NCBI RefSeq assembly: GCF_902497785.1
Contig: NZ_CABVHK010000005.1
Coordinates: 270,863 to 334,862 of the forward strand
From: Pseudomonas fluorescens
GTDB taxonomy: Bacteria > Pseudomonadota > Gammaproteobacteria > Pseudomonadales > Pseudomonadaceae
Length of the DNA stretch: 64,000 nucleotides
Direction: 5' to 3'
The position numbers and the translations under genes are program-made. Shown here piece after piece: positions 16,877-30,070 of this stretch (position 1 is its first letter; each line of letters opens with the position of its first letter). Below the pieces are notes generated by a model. The model did not search any database and was not told where the DNA came from. It saw only the letters and a list, made by a program, of their open reading frames with translations.

Positions 16877-18518
16877 AGACACGCTCCTTGAAGAGGTCGA
16901 TGCCAATACGCTGGTAAGTGTCGATGAAGCGCTCGTCTTCGGTACGTTGTTCGATGTACACGTCGATCAGCTTCTCGATCACATCAGGCATGGCTTCCTG
17001 GGCGAAGGACGGGCCGAGGATCTTGCCCAGGCTGGCGTCGCGACTGGCGCTGCCGCCGAGGGAGACCTGGTAGAACTCTTCGCCTTTCTTGTCCACCCCG
17101 AGGATGCCGATGTGGCCGACATGGTGGTGACCACAGGCGTTCATGCAACCGGAGATGTTCAGGTCGAGTTCGCCGATGTCGAACAGGTAATCCAGGTCGT
17201 CAAAACGGCGCTGGATCGATTCGGCGATCGGGATCGACTTGGCGTTGGCCAGCGAGCAGAAATCACCGCCAGGGCAGCAGATGATGTCGGTCAGCAAACC
17301 GATGTTCGGCGTGGCGAAACCTTGCTCGCGCAACTCGCCCCACATCGCGAACAGTTGCGACTGTTCAACGTCGGCCAGAATGATGTTCTGCTCGTGGGAG
17401 GTGCGCAGCTGACCGAAGCTGTAGCGATCCGCCAGGTCGGCGACGGCGTCGAGCTGCTTGTCGGTGATGTCGCCCGGCGCAACACCGGTCGGCTTCAGGG
17501 ACAGGGTTACGGCGACATAGCCCGGCTTTTTGTGCGCCAGGGTGTTGCGTGTGCGCCAGCGGGCGAAACCCGGGTGTTGCTGGTCGAGCGCGGCGAGTTC
17601 GGCGCTCTGGTTGTCCAGCGCCTTGTAGTCCGGGTCGACAAAGTGTTTGGCGACACGATGGACTTCAGCCTCGGTCAGCGTGGTCTGGCCATCGCGAAGG
17701 TGTTCCATTTCCGCGTCGACTTTCTGCGCGAAGACTTCAGGCGTCAGGGCCTTGACCAGAATCTTGATCCGCGCCTTGTACTTGTTGTCGCGACGGCCAT
17801 AGCGGTTGTACACACGCAGGATGGCGTCGAGGTAGCTCAACAAGTGCTGCCACGGCAGGAATTCATTGATGAAGGCGCCGACTACCGGGGTACGCCCGAG
17901 GCCACCACCGACCAGTACCCGGAAACCCAGCTCGCCAGCGGCGTTGTGCACCGGCTCGAGGCCGATGTCATGGACTTCGATGGCAGCACGGTCGGAGGTC
18001 GAACCGTTGATGGCGATCTTGAACTTGCGCGGCAGGTAGGCGAATTCCGGGTGGAAAGTCGTCCACTGGCGCACGATCTCGCACCACGGGCGCGGGTCGA
18101 TCAGCTCATCGGCCGCGACACCGGCGAACTGGTCAGTGGTGACGTTGCGCAGGCAGTTGCCGCTGGTCTGGATCGCGTGCATCTGCACGGTGGCCAGCTC
18201 TTCGAGGATGTCCGGGATGTCTTCCAGCGCCGGCCAGTTGAACTGAACGTTCTGGCGGGTACTGATGTGGGCATAGCCCTTGTCGTAGTCGCGGGCAACC
18301 TTGGCCATCATTCGCGTCTGGCGCGAAGTCAGCTGACCGTAAGGCACCGCCACTCGCAACATCGGCGCGAAGCGCTGGACATAAAGCCCGTTTTGCAGAC
18401 GCAGGGGGCGGAATTCTTCTTCGCTCAGCTCGCCTGCCAGATAGCGTCGGGTCTGATCCCGGAACTGCTTGACGCGGTCCTCGATGATCCGCTGATCGTA
18501 CTCGTCGTATACGTACAT
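16860..18518 (-). CDS. cysI: siroheme nitrite/sulfite reductase, hemoprotein subunit
   Basis: 552 residues. It shows ferredoxin-like half-domains and the [4Fe-4S]-siroheme ligands as C-x5-C (CPGGDFC) and C-x3-C (CMNAC) near residues 415-465. Siroheme-binding Arg-rich segments (RVAVPYGQLTSRQTRMMAKVARDY, in part) are also present. It reduces sulfite to sulfide for cysteine synthesis. No NADPH-flavoprotein gene is adjacent, so ferredoxin or another donor is likely, with the DUF934 protein as partner. ATG 18518 is chosen because the family begins MYVYDEYDQRII. Confidence 0.92.
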   Translation of the reverse strand: MYVYDEYDQRIIEDRVKQFRDQTRRYLAGELSEEEFRPLRLQNGLYVQRFAPMLRVAVPYGQLTSRQTRMMAKVARDYDKGYAHISTRQNVQFNWPALEDIPDILEELATVQMHAIQTSGNCLRNVTTDQFAGVAADELIDPRPWCEIVRQWTTFHPEFAYLPRKFKIAINGSTSDRAAIEVHDIGLEPVHNAAGELGFRVLVGGGLGRTPVVGAFINEFLPWQHLLSYLDAILRVYNRYGRRDNKYKARIKILVKALTPEVFAQKVDAEMEHLRDGQTTLTEAEVHRVAKHFVDPDYKALDNQSAELAALDQQHPGFARWRTRNTLAHKKPGYVAVTLSLKPTGVAPGDITDKQLDAVADLADRYSFGQLRTSHEQNIILADVEQSQLFAMWGELREQGFATPNIGLLTDIICCPGGDFCSLANAKSIPIAESIQRRFDDLDYLFDIGELDLNISGCMNACGHHHVGHIGILGVDKKGEEFYQVSLGGSASRDASLGKILGPSFAQEAMPDVIEKLIDVYIEQRTEDERFIDTYQRIGIDLFKERVYAANH

Positions 18519-18692
18519 ATAAGTCCTGTTCTCAGGCTTGGGCCGGTCGGATCCAGTGGCGTTTTCGCTTGCTGAAGTCTCCGATACTGCCTCGGCAATT
18601 CTGCGCGCACGGCCGCGCACTCCCTACGGAGCCGGGGCAAGATACCAGTTTGGAGTTATGCGCAAAAGTGATGTTTGAGTATATGTAAAGAA

Positions 18693-18720
18693 CCAAAACG
18701 ACTAACGAGAATCGTTTTGG
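18693..18720. promoter_or_regulatory. inverted repeat upstream of cysI, possible operator
   Basis: A perfect 9-bp inverted repeat (CCAAAACGA / TCGTTTTGG) with a 10-nt spacer, about 175 nt upstream of the cysI start, between cysI and a divergent small gene. No T-tract follows it, so an operator is more likely than a terminator. The regulator is unknown. Confidence 0.45.
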
Positions 18721-18811
18721 TAAAACCCGTATTTGTGGTGTGGGCAATCATCGTCTTAACTGTGGTCGAGTCTTTATGCAATCACCGATAAAACCGACAA
18801 GAGGCGATGCA

Positions 18812-18925
18812 ATGAGCAACCCTACCAAAGCTTCAAAGCCTGACAGTACGGTCGATGCCTGGGCCATTCTGTTTCTGATCATATTGGTCGTGGGGACGGC
18901 AGTTTTCTGGGTCAGCCATCAATAA
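18812..18925 (+). CDS. 37-residue single-span membrane protein
   Basis: The short reading frame has a hydrophilic N-terminus (NPTKASKPDSTVDA) and one membrane helix (WAILFLIILVVGTAVFWV) ending in SHQ. ATG 18812 has GAGGCG 6 nt upstream; an earlier in-frame codon lacks a ribosome site. Such tiny proteins are often missed. No family was recognised. It lies upstream of, and on the same strand as, the binding-protein gene at 19042. Confidence 0.6.
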   Translation: MSNPTKASKPDSTVDAWAILFLIILVVGTAVFWVSHQ

Positions 18926-18979
18926 CCGACCCCGTTCGGGCCCGGTGCCGACGATTGTCGGACAATAACTGCATCAAAT

Positions 18980-19009
18980 GCCGTTTTTCGAACGTTCGCT
19001 GGCTATAAT
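18980..19009 (+). promoter_or_regulatory. candidate sigma-70 promoter of the binding-protein gene
   Basis: A perfect extended -10 box (GGCTATAATG, hexamer 19004-19009) lies 33 nt before ATG 19042. The -35 region is poor (around 18981-18986), as is common with extended -10 promoters. Confidence 0.6.
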
Positions 19010-19041
19010 GCGCGGCGAATTTTCGAGGGCCCGGACGTCAA

Positions 19042-20127
19042 ATGTTAAAGTTTTTTTGCACCTGCCTGCTCATGCTGGGCGCCCTCTACGGCCCTATTGC
19101 GCGTGCGGAATCGGTGTTGTTCCTCAATCCCGGAACCACCGGGGAAGCGTTTTGGGTCAGCTATTCGCGATTCATGCAGGCCGCCGCCACCGAACTGCAC
19201 GTGGACCTGCGCATTCAATACTCGGACCGCAAGAGTGAGAACACCCTGAAACAGGCGCGCGAAGCGCTGCAAGGGCCTAATCGTCCGGACTATCTGGTGT
19301 TCGTCAACGAGCAGTACATCGCGCCGCAGATCCTGCGCCTGGCACGGGGCAGCGGGGTCAAGCTGTTTATGGTCAACAATGCCTTGACCCCGGATCAGGT
19401 GCGCCTGCTCGGTGCGCACCCTGATCAACACCCGGACTGGCTGGGCAGCCTCGTGCCGAATGATGAAGAGGGTGGCTACCTGATGCTCAAGGAGCTGATT
19501 CGCCTGCATCCTCCGGTCGCGGCAGGCCAGGTGATCGAGTTACTGGCTTTTTCCGGACTGAAAATTACCCCCGCCGCGCAATTGCGTGAAAAAGGCCTGA
19601 TGCGTGCGCTGGCCGAGCATCCCGAGGTGCGGCTGCGGCAGTTGGTGTATGGCGAATGGACGCGTGAACGCGCTTATGAGCAGGGCAGATTGTTGTTCAA
19701 GCGTTACCCGAACGCTTCGCTGATATGGACCGCCAACGACGAAATGTTCGCCGGCGCCCTGCAAGCGTACGCAGAAACGGGCCGCCTGCCGGGCAGGGAC
19801 GCCGTGTTTGGAACCATCAATAATTCACCGATGGCCTTGCAGGCGTTGCTGGACGGTCGACTCAGCGTGTTGCTGGGCGGGCATTTCAGCCTGGGTGGCT
19901 GGGCCCTCGTGCAGTTGCACGACTACGACCAGGGTGTGGACATCAGCCAATACGGCGGTCGCGATGTGCAGATTCCGCTGTTGCAGCTGATTGACCGGGC
20001 ACAGGCCAGACGCCTGATGACGCTGGGCGTCAAACAGGATTACGGGGTGGATTTCCAGAAGCTCTCGGCCAAGGGGCGGCCAGTGTCCTATCGCTATCCC
20101 TTCAGCCTGCAAACCCTGATGCGCTAA
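19042..20127 (+). CDS. solitary periplasmic sugar-type substrate-binding protein
   Basis: 361 residues with a Sec signal peptide (FFCTCLLMLGALYGPIARA). A type-I periplasmic binding fold follows (VLFLNPGTTGEAFWVSYSRFMQAAA, LVFVNEQYIAP, IWTANDEMFAGALQAYAETG, GTINNSPMALQALLDGRLSVLLGG, in parts), close to LacI/RbsB-like sensors. No ABC permease or ATPase is adjacent. In Pseudomonas such solitary proteins often feed periplasmic signals to a membrane sensor, but no partner is visible here. Its stop codon overlaps that of the convergent DUF2970 gene. Confidence 0.82.
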   Translation: MLKFFCTCLLMLGALYGPIARAESVLFLNPGTTGEAFWVSYSRFMQAAATELHVDLRIQYSDRKSENTLKQAREALQGPNRPDYLVFVNEQYIAPQILRLARGSGVKLFMVNNALTPDQVRLLGAHPDQHPDWLGSLVPNDEEGGYLMLKELIRLHPPVAAGQVIELLAFSGLKITPAAQLREKGLMRALAEHPEVRLRQLVYGEWTRERAYEQGRLLFKRYPNASLIWTANDEMFAGALQAYAETGRLPGRDAVFGTINNSPMALQALLDGRLSVLLGGHFSLGGWALVQLHDYDQGVDISQYGGRDVQIPLLQLIDRAQARRLMTLGVKQDYGVDFQKLSAKGRPVSYRYPFSLQTLMR

Positions 20128-20345
20128 ACCCCGGCCAGCAGCAACACCAGTTGCACGATGCCGAACAGCGACAGCGCAAAGACCGCCGTGAACAGAACCC
20201 CCAACATGACGAAATGACTGGGCTTGCCGTGAGTGAAATCCCGGGCCCGGTTCTTCCCGCTCTGCACCCCGAACGCCGCCGCCATCACGCTGTGAAGCAT
20301 CTGCCAGAAAGTGGGCGGCTTGTTGTTGTCGACTGGATCGTCCAT
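20124..20345 (-). CDS. DUF2970 small membrane protein
   Basis: 73 residues. The DUF2970 core is FWQMLHSVMAAAFGVQSGKNRARDF, followed by a C-terminal membrane helix (FVMLGVLFTAVFALSLFGIVQLVLLL, in part). It is convergent with the binding-protein gene, and the two stop codons overlap within 4 nt. A GAGGGG ribosome site precedes ATG 20345. The role of this widespread proteobacterial family is unknown. Confidence 0.88.
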   Translation of the reverse strand: MDDPVDNNKPPTFWQMLHSVMAAAFGVQSGKNRARDFTHGKPSHFVMLGVLFTAVFALSLFGIVQLVLLLAGV

Positions 20346-20395
20346 AAACCCCTCGTCACCGATGTGTGAAGAGTAAGCATAGACAATTCAAAAAA

Positions 20396-20465
20396 GATCG
20401 CAGCCTGCGGCAGCTCCTACAAGGGTGTACACATAACTCTGTAGGAGCTGCCGCAGGCTGCGATC
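20396..20465. repeat. REPIN, family C (GGAGCTGCCGCAGGCTGCGA)
   Basis: An inverted pair with GATCGCAGCCTGCGGCAG on the left and its complement on the right. It directly abuts the duplicated metH 3' end. Confidence 0.9.
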
Positions 20466-20473
20466 TTTTGATC

Positions 20474-20575
20474 TTAGTTGTCGTAACCCAGATTCGGCGC
20501 CAGCCACCGCTCAGTCACGCTCAATTCCTGATACTTGTTGACCTCACCACGGAATGTACCGGTTGCTGCGGTCAT
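20474..20575 (-). pseudogene. duplicated 3' end of metH (remnant)
   Basis: Positions 20477-20530 repeat 21911-21964 (the last codons of metH) with 51 of 54 bases identical and in the same orientation. The three differences are synonymous third-position changes, so both encode [17 protein letters not shown]. Upstream of the match the frame continues unrelated to metH (TAATGTFRGEVNKYQ) to an ATG at 20575, giving a 33-codon reading frame. It probably marks the other boundary of the inserted segment at 20531-21910; it is unlikely to be a working gene. Confidence 0.8.
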
Positions 20576-20706
20576 TAAGATTTCAGTTTCTTTTTTTTAA
20601 TAAATCAGGTGAACCTGTTATTTGTGATAGTAGATAAATCTCACAGCCAAGTGTTTACTGGTTTTGCAAAACACCCAAAGTAATTGAACATATAATCTGT
20701 GAGACG

Positions 20707-21849
20707 ATGAGAATGACGAATTACAACTCGAATGATAATGCTGTTCGTCCGGGCATGCCGGAAGACTTTATAGTAAACAATATCAATAACAATTCTGCGT
20801 TAGCGAAGTGGAAATTACCCACTGATAGTAATGCCTACAGAAGTTTTATTGGTCTTTCTGGGGCATCTGAACAGGAAGTCGTGGGTGAGCAGTGGCAAAT
20901 CGAAAATTTGTTGCCTGACACCCAGTATCTAATTCGTTTGCAGATTGAAAATCAACTGGGGCAGCGTTCACGTCCCGAGTATGTCCCGTTCAACACATCG
21001 GTTGAGCCACTGACATCCCCATCAGGCTTGCGGGTACTGCAGGACGATACGGGCAGTGTGACGCTGGGCTGGGAGGCTTCCACTGGTGGCGTAGAGCCCA
21101 TTAACAGTGAGGTTTCCGATGGCGGTGGTATTTATGCAACCACAGGTCAACTGACGCAGGTTGTGGACAATCTGGCGCCTGGTACTAAGTACGAGTTCTC
21201 TGTTGCATGCTTTGATATAACCGGCACATTTTCGCAGTCAATTTCGATTCAACATACCACGCCATCCAGTTTGAAATTGCGCGGTGTTATTCTGTCGCCC
21301 GAGCATGATCCACATGAGTACGAAGATCACGAAGCAGCACCACGAACAGCCTTTCCAGGGGCTAAAGTGCAATTCGTCGTTGAAGGCGGAATTCCCCCGT
21401 ATAAAATAGATCTTCTCGGTAGTACCGCGGCAACGGTTGATGGTTTGGTGGTGACATTATTACGGAAAGCAGGCATAGCTCTGAAGATTGAAGACAGTCG
21501 GGGTGCGGAAGTGCCCTACTTGATCAATCCTCTCTACTGGTTCAGCACGCCGTCAAATGCAACTTTCACTCACCGCCAGGCTCAGGCGGGAGGAACGTTG
21601 CCGGACGTACATATCATGAGCAATCGAGGTGGACCTGGCGACAGGCAGGTTGGAACATTGTGCTCGGAATGGGGGGATTTGACCAAGCAGGGCTGGCCAA
21701 AAAAAGACGACGATACTGTCTACTACTGGACTGTAAATGCTTCAAGCGAACCACCTCTCGGCAAAACCTATGAAGCAGTCGGAGTGGCAAACAATATGTG
21801 GGGTGGGCGGTTAGAGACGCGTGCATATTTCACCACCTACGTTTCCTAG
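20707..21849 (+). CDS. fibronectin-type-III repeat protein, inserted at metH
   Basis: 380 residues, no signal peptide. Two FN3-like modules (about 15-95 and 100-188) contain WQIENLLPDTQYLIRLQIEN and VVDNLAPGTKYEFSVACFD. Beyond residue 195 a different beta-rich domain follows (PGAKVQFVVEGGIPPYKIDLLG, DDDTVYYWTVNASSEPP, VGVANNMWGGRL). The gene and especially its 170-nt leader are AT-richer than the surroundings, which suggests transfer. An alternative start ATG lies at 20713. It lies between two copies of the metH 3' end. Binding or secreted-by-other-route roles are possible; none is established. Confidence 0.7.
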   Translation: MRMTNYNSNDNAVRPGMPEDFIVNNINNNSALAKWKLPTDSNAYRSFIGLSGASEQEVVGEQWQIENLLPDTQYLIRLQIENQLGQRSRPEYVPFNTSVEPLTSPSGLRVLQDDTGSVTLGWEASTGGVEPINSEVSDGGGIYATTGQLTQVVDNLAPGTKYEFSVACFDITGTFSQSISIQHTTPSSLKLRGVILSPEHDPHEYEDHEAAPRTAFPGAKVQFVVEGGIPPYKIDLLGSTAATVDGLVVTLLRKAGIALKIEDSRGAEVPYLINPLYWFSTPSNATFTHRQAQAGGTLPDVHIMSNRGGPGDRQVGTLCSEWGDLTKQGWPKKDDDTVYYWTVNASSEPPLGKTYEAVGVANNMWGGRLETRAYFTTYVS

Positions 21850-21856
21850 CATCGTG

Positions 21857-21889
21857 CAAGCATGCCGCTCAAACCCGGCGGCATGCTTG
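21857..21889. terminator. hairpin between the FN3 gene and metH
   Basis: A perfect 12-bp stem (CAAGCATGCCGC / GCGGCATGCTTG) with a 9-nt loop, between converging genes. There is no T-tract; it probably acts on both transcripts. Confidence 0.6.
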
Positions 21890-21907
21890 ATTGACTCCGT
21901 CCTGTAG

Positions 21908-25618
<3,711 letters not shown>

Positions 25619-25773
25619 TGGGACTACTCGGAAAGACCATGACGAAGGGGCGGGATCATAGCAAACCTGTGCGGTTTTAGAGCATGTGTGGTTTTTGCAT
25701 GAATATCGCTCATGTTGGCGCAGGGGCCTCGCCTGTAGAATCGCGGCGTTTTTTCATGATCGGGACCAGGGAC

Positions 25774-28068
25774 ATGTCTTTTCGCGTCGTCAGCATTGTT
25801 TTGCTGTTTTCAAGCTGGGGCGCTGCCGCGCAGGAAGCGGTCAATTTCTCTGCCATTTCCTACAGCCGCGACATCCAGCCGATCTTCACCGAGAAGTGTG
25901 TGGCCTGCCATGCCTGCTACGACTCCGCCTGTCAGTTGAACCTGGGCAGTGGCGAAGGGGCGGCCCGTGGCGCCACCAAGTCCCCGGTCTACGACGGTGA
26001 AAGAAGTCAGGCTGCCGCGCCGACCCGGTTGTTTTACGACGCCTTCGGCAAACGTGCCTGGCAGCAAAAGGGCTTCTATTCAGTGCTCGACGCTCAGGGC
26101 AGTCAGGCGGCGTTGATGGCGCGGATGCTGGAACTGGGTCACAAAACTTCGTTGCAACCCAACGCCAAATTGCCGCAAGACATGGTTCTTGGCCTTAATC
26201 GGGAAAACAGCTGCGCCATGCCCGCCGAGTTCGACGGCTACGCCAGCACTCATCCGAAGGAAGGCATGCCGCTGGCCGTTACCGGCCTGACCGACCAGCA
26301 ATACCAGACGTTGCAACGCTGGCTCGCCTCGGGTGCGCCGATTGATGAGCAAGGTCTGGTGCCTTCCGCCAGGGAAGCCTTGCAGGTGGTGCAGTGGGAA
26401 AACCTGCTGAATGCCCCGGGCGCGCGGCAGAGTCTTGTCGGTCGATGGTTGTTCGAGCACTGGTTTCTCGCGCATCTTCATTTCAAGGACGGCGAGCCGG
26501 GGCATTTCTTCCAGTGGGTGCGTTCGCGCACGCCAACCGGCCAGCCGATTGATCTGATCAACACGCGGCGCCCGAATGACGATCCGGGTACTCAGGTGTA
26601 TTACCGTTTGTGGCCGGTGCAAGGCGTGATTGTGCAGAAAACCCACATCACCTACCCGCTGAGCCCGGCGAAGATGGCGCGGGTCAAAAGCCTGTTCTAC
26701 AGCGGCAACTGGCAGGTCAACGCCTTGCCGGGTTACGGGCCGGAACGCCGGGCCAATCCGTTCACCACGTTTGAATCGATCCCGGCGCAGGCGCGGTATC
26801 AGTTCATGCTCGATAACGCCGAATACTTCGTTCGCACCTTTATCCGCGGCCCGGTGTGTCGCGGCCAGATTGCCACCGACGTGATTCGCGACCACTTCTG
26901 GGCGCTGTTCCAGGCACCGGAACACGACCTCTATATCACTGACCCCAACTATCGCGGCCAGGCCACGCCTTTGTTGGCGATGCCGGGGCAGAACGATGAT
27001 GTCGGCAGTGTCCTCAGCCTGTGGCATGACTATCGCAACAAGCGCAATGAATACGAGGCCTTGCGCCGCGACTACTATGCCGACTCACCGGCGCCAAGCT
27101 GGTCGACTTTGTGGGCCGGCAACGACAATGCGTTGCTGAGCATCTTCCGGCATTTCGACAGTGCTTCGGTAAATAAAGGCTTGATCGGAGATGTGCCACA
27201 GACCCTGTGGCTGTTCGATTTTCCGCTGCTGGAGCGCACCTATTATCAGTTGGCGGTCAACTTCGATGTGTTTGGCAACGTCTCCCATCAAGCGCAGACG
27301 CGCCTTTACTTCGACCTGATTCGCAATGGCGCCGAGCAGAACTTCCTGCGCCTGATGCCCGCCGACTCCCGGGATGACTACCTCGACGACTGGTACCAGA
27401 GCGGCGGAAAATTCAAGATGTGGATGGACTACGAGTCCATCGACAACGACAAGCCGACCGCGCTGACACTCGACGAGAAAGACCCGAAGCGCGATTTTGC
27501 CATGCAGCTGCTGTCGCGCTATGGCGAGTTGAATGCCAGGCCCGATCCGATCAACCGCTGCGATGGGGCCTATTGCTCGCGGCCGAACATTGACCCGGCA
27601 TTGCAGAGCGCCGAGCAGGCGCTGAGCCGTCTGACTTCGCGTCCGGCCGCCGGAATGAAAGTCATCGACCAATTGCCCGAGGCGACCCTGCTGCGCATCG
27701 AAACGGCGAGCGGTCAACGCGAGGTCTACAGCCTGCTGCGCAACCGCGCCCACAGCAACGTGGCATTCCTGCTCGGCGAGGCGCGACGTTATCAGCCGGG
27801 GCTCGACACGTTGACGATTTATCCGGGCGTGCTCAGCAGTTATCCGAATTTCATCTTCAATGTGCCCGCCGATCAAATACCGGCCTTCGTCGAGGCCATG
27901 GAAAACGCCAGGGATGCCCAGCGTTTCGAGAAAATCGTCGAGCGCTGGGGCATTCGCCGCAGCCATCCGCAGTTCTGGTTTTACTTCCATGACCTGAGTC
28001 GCTACGTCCACGAGACCGACCCGGTGGAAGAGGGCGTGCTGGACATGAACCGCTACGAGAATCTTTGA
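25774..28068 (+). CDS. cti: periplasmic cis/trans fatty acid isomerase
   Basis: 764 residues from ATG 25774. A signal peptide (VVSIVLLFSSWGAAAQ) is followed by a haem c motif C-V-A-C-H at residues 42-46, typical of Cti, then the long isomerase domain. Cti converts cis to trans unsaturated acyl chains in membrane phospholipids, a rapid adaptation of Pseudomonas to solvents and heat. An in-frame ATG at 25756 is a possible alternative start. It is divergent from metH and monocistronic, followed by a REPIN. Confidence 0.93.
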   Translation: MSFRVVSIVLLFSSWGAAAQEAVNFSAISYSRDIQPIFTEKCVACHACYDSACQLNLGSGEGAARGATKSPVYDGERSQAAAPTRLFYDAFGKRAWQQKGFYSVLDAQGSQAALMARMLELGHKTSLQPNAKLPQDMVLGLNRENSCAMPAEFDGYASTHPKEGMPLAVTGLTDQQYQTLQRWLASGAPIDEQGLVPSAREALQVVQWENLLNAPGARQSLVGRWLFEHWFLAHLHFKDGEPGHFFQWVRSRTPTGQPIDLINTRRPNDDPGTQVYYRLWPVQGVIVQKTHITYPLSPAKMARVKSLFYSGNWQVNALPGYGPERRANPFTTFESIPAQARYQFMLDNAEYFVRTFIRGPVCRGQIATDVIRDHFWALFQAPEHDLYITDPNYRGQATPLLAMPGQNDDVGSVLSLWHDYRNKRNEYEALRRDYYADSPAPSWSTLWAGNDNALLSIFRHFDSASVNKGLIGDVPQTLWLFDFPLLERTYYQLAVNFDVFGNVSHQAQTRLYFDLIRNGAEQNFLRLMPADSRDDYLDDWYQSGGKFKMWMDYESIDNDKPTALTLDEKDPKRDFAMQLLSRYGELNARPDPINRCDGAYCSRPNIDPALQSAEQALSRLTSRPAAGMKVIDQLPEATLLRIETASGQREVYSLLRNRAHSNVAFLLGEARRYQPGLDTLTIYPGVLSSYPNFIFNVPADQIPAFVEAMENARDAQRFEKIVERWGIRRSHPQFWFYFHDLSRYVHETDPVEEGVLDMNRYENL

Positions 28069-28120
28069 TCGACTTTTGATCGATGCCCGGTGTCTCAATC
28101 TCATCTGCGCCGCTGACCCC

Positions 28121-28210
28121 TGTGGGAGCGGGCTTGCCCGCGATTGCGGTGGGTCAGTCGCCATCAATGTTGAAGGTAATGTCCCCATCGCGGGCAAGCC
28201 CGCTCCCACA
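28121..28210. repeat. REPIN, family B (GGGAGCGGGCTTGCCCGCGA)
   Basis: An inverted pair of TGTGGGAGCGGGCTTGCCCG and its complement, between cti and the acyltransferase gene. Confidence 0.9.
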
Positions 28211-28251
28211 GGATTCTCGGTATCTGGAAGAATGAGTCCGGAGGGCGATCA

Positions 28252-29286
28252 ATGTTGATTTCAGTACAGGCACTGCGCGCGCTCGCGGCCTGGACCGTGG
28301 TTTGTCACCACTTCATGCAGATTTTCTTCGACTTCAAGGCCCGGGGCCCGATCGGGCAGATGTTTATCGACAAGGGCGCGGTGGGCGTCGATATCTTCTT
28401 CGTCATCAGTGGTCTGGTGATTTTCCTGTCGACGCAGGAAAAATCGCTGCCGCCGGGACGATTTTTACTCTATCGGCTGTTTCGCATCGTCCCAGCGTAT
28501 TGGTTGTACACGGTGCTGATGGCGCTGGTGGTGGTCTTCGCCCGGCCGGTGTTGCCGGATCAGACGGTCGACTGGTCGCATTTCCTTCTGTCGTTGCTGT
28601 TCATTCCTACGGAAAACCCCGGCGGCTACGGGATTTATCCGACGCTGAATGTCGGCTGGACCCTCAACTACGAAATGCTTTTTTATGTGCTGTTCGCCTG
28701 GGCGCTGCTGTTCCGCCTGCAGGTTCGCCTGTTGGTCGTCGCGGCGCTGTTGTTTGCCGTGTGCCAGGCGTGGACGGGCTACGGCTGGATCAGCGAGTTT
28801 TACCGTTCGGACATTGTTTATGAGTTTCTGCTGGGCATCGCCATCGGCATGATTTACCGGCGTGGCTGGATCAAACCCGGTTTATGGCTGCCGTTGCTGG
28901 GCGTTGGCGGGGCGTTGCTGGCGATTTATCACTTGGCGCCGCAGCCACGATTCCTCGCCTGGGGCCTGCCGAGTGCGGTGCTAGTGATGTCCTGTATGGC
29001 GCTGGAGCGGTTTTTCGAAGACAGCCGAATGTTCAAGTTACTCGGCGATTGTTCTTACTCGGTGTACCTGATGCACGTGTTGGTCCTGTCCGCCGGCGGC
29101 TTTGTCGCACAGCGCTTTGGGGTAAATCCCTACGTGATGTTCGCCCTGTGCGTTGCGACCATCGGCGTGGCGTCATGGGCCAGTTATGAATGGGTGGAAA
29201 AAGGCAGCTATCGCTGGCTTAAAGGCCGGATTGACGGCCAATCCTCAGGTGAAGGCGCGCTGGCGCTTTCCCGACAAAAATACTAG
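28252..29286 (+). CDS. membrane acyltransferase 3 family protein (ExoZ/OafA-like)
   Basis: 344 residues with about ten membrane helices. Family hallmarks are the N-terminal LRALAAWTVVCHHF (catalytic-type His), GAVGVDIFFVISGLVIF, the RLFRIVPAYWLYT segment and the C-terminal LLGDCSYSVYLMHVLVL. These enzymes move acyl groups (often acetyl) onto surface sugars. Compared with OafA it lacks a periplasmic SGNH domain. No polysaccharide genes surround it, so the acceptor is unknown. nfuA starts 57 nt downstream on the same strand. Confidence 0.88.
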   Translation: MLISVQALRALAAWTVVCHHFMQIFFDFKARGPIGQMFIDKGAVGVDIFFVISGLVIFLSTQEKSLPPGRFLLYRLFRIVPAYWLYTVLMALVVVFARPVLPDQTVDWSHFLLSLLFIPTENPGGYGIYPTLNVGWTLNYEMLFYVLFAWALLFRLQVRLLVVAALLFAVCQAWTGYGWISEFYRSDIVYEFLLGIAIGMIYRRGWIKPGLWLPLLGVGGALLAIYHLAPQPRFLAWGLPSAVLVMSCMALERFFEDSRMFKLLGDCSYSVYLMHVLVLSAGGFVAQRFGVNPYVMFALCVATIGVASWASYEWVEKGSYRWLKGRIDGQSSGEGALALSRQKY

Positions 29287-29928
<642 letters not shown>

Positions 29929-29947
29929 GGTGTTCGCTGCAGAAACG

Positions 29948-29978
29948 AAAAAACGGTACCCGTGAGTGCCGTTTTTTT
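29948..29978 (+). terminator. rho-independent terminator after nfuA
   Basis: A 12-bp stem with one G-U pair (AAAAAACGGTAC / GTGCCGTTTTTT) and a 6-nt loop, with a terminal T-run. Confidence 0.88.
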
Positions 29979-29995
29979 ATGGGTGAAGCTTTAAA

Positions 29996-30062
29996 GATCG
30001 CAGCCTTCGGCAGCTCCTACGGGGTATGCGTATTCCTGTAGGAGCTGCCGAAGGCTGCGATC
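29996..30062. repeat. REPIN, family C
   Basis: An inverted GATCGCAGCCTTCGGCAG pair with a short spacer, between converging nfuA and cobM. Confidence 0.9.
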
Positions 30063-30070
30063 TTTTGATC

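Noticed and set aside
16791..18575. 594-residue open frame antisense to cysI
   Set aside because: cysI on the other strand is intact with all cofactor ligands; the antisense product has no recognisable fold.
20707..21849. Transposon or prophage origin of the FN3 gene
   Set aside because: No transposase, integrase, phage gene or terminal inverted repeat surrounds it; only the metH-tail direct repeats are visible.
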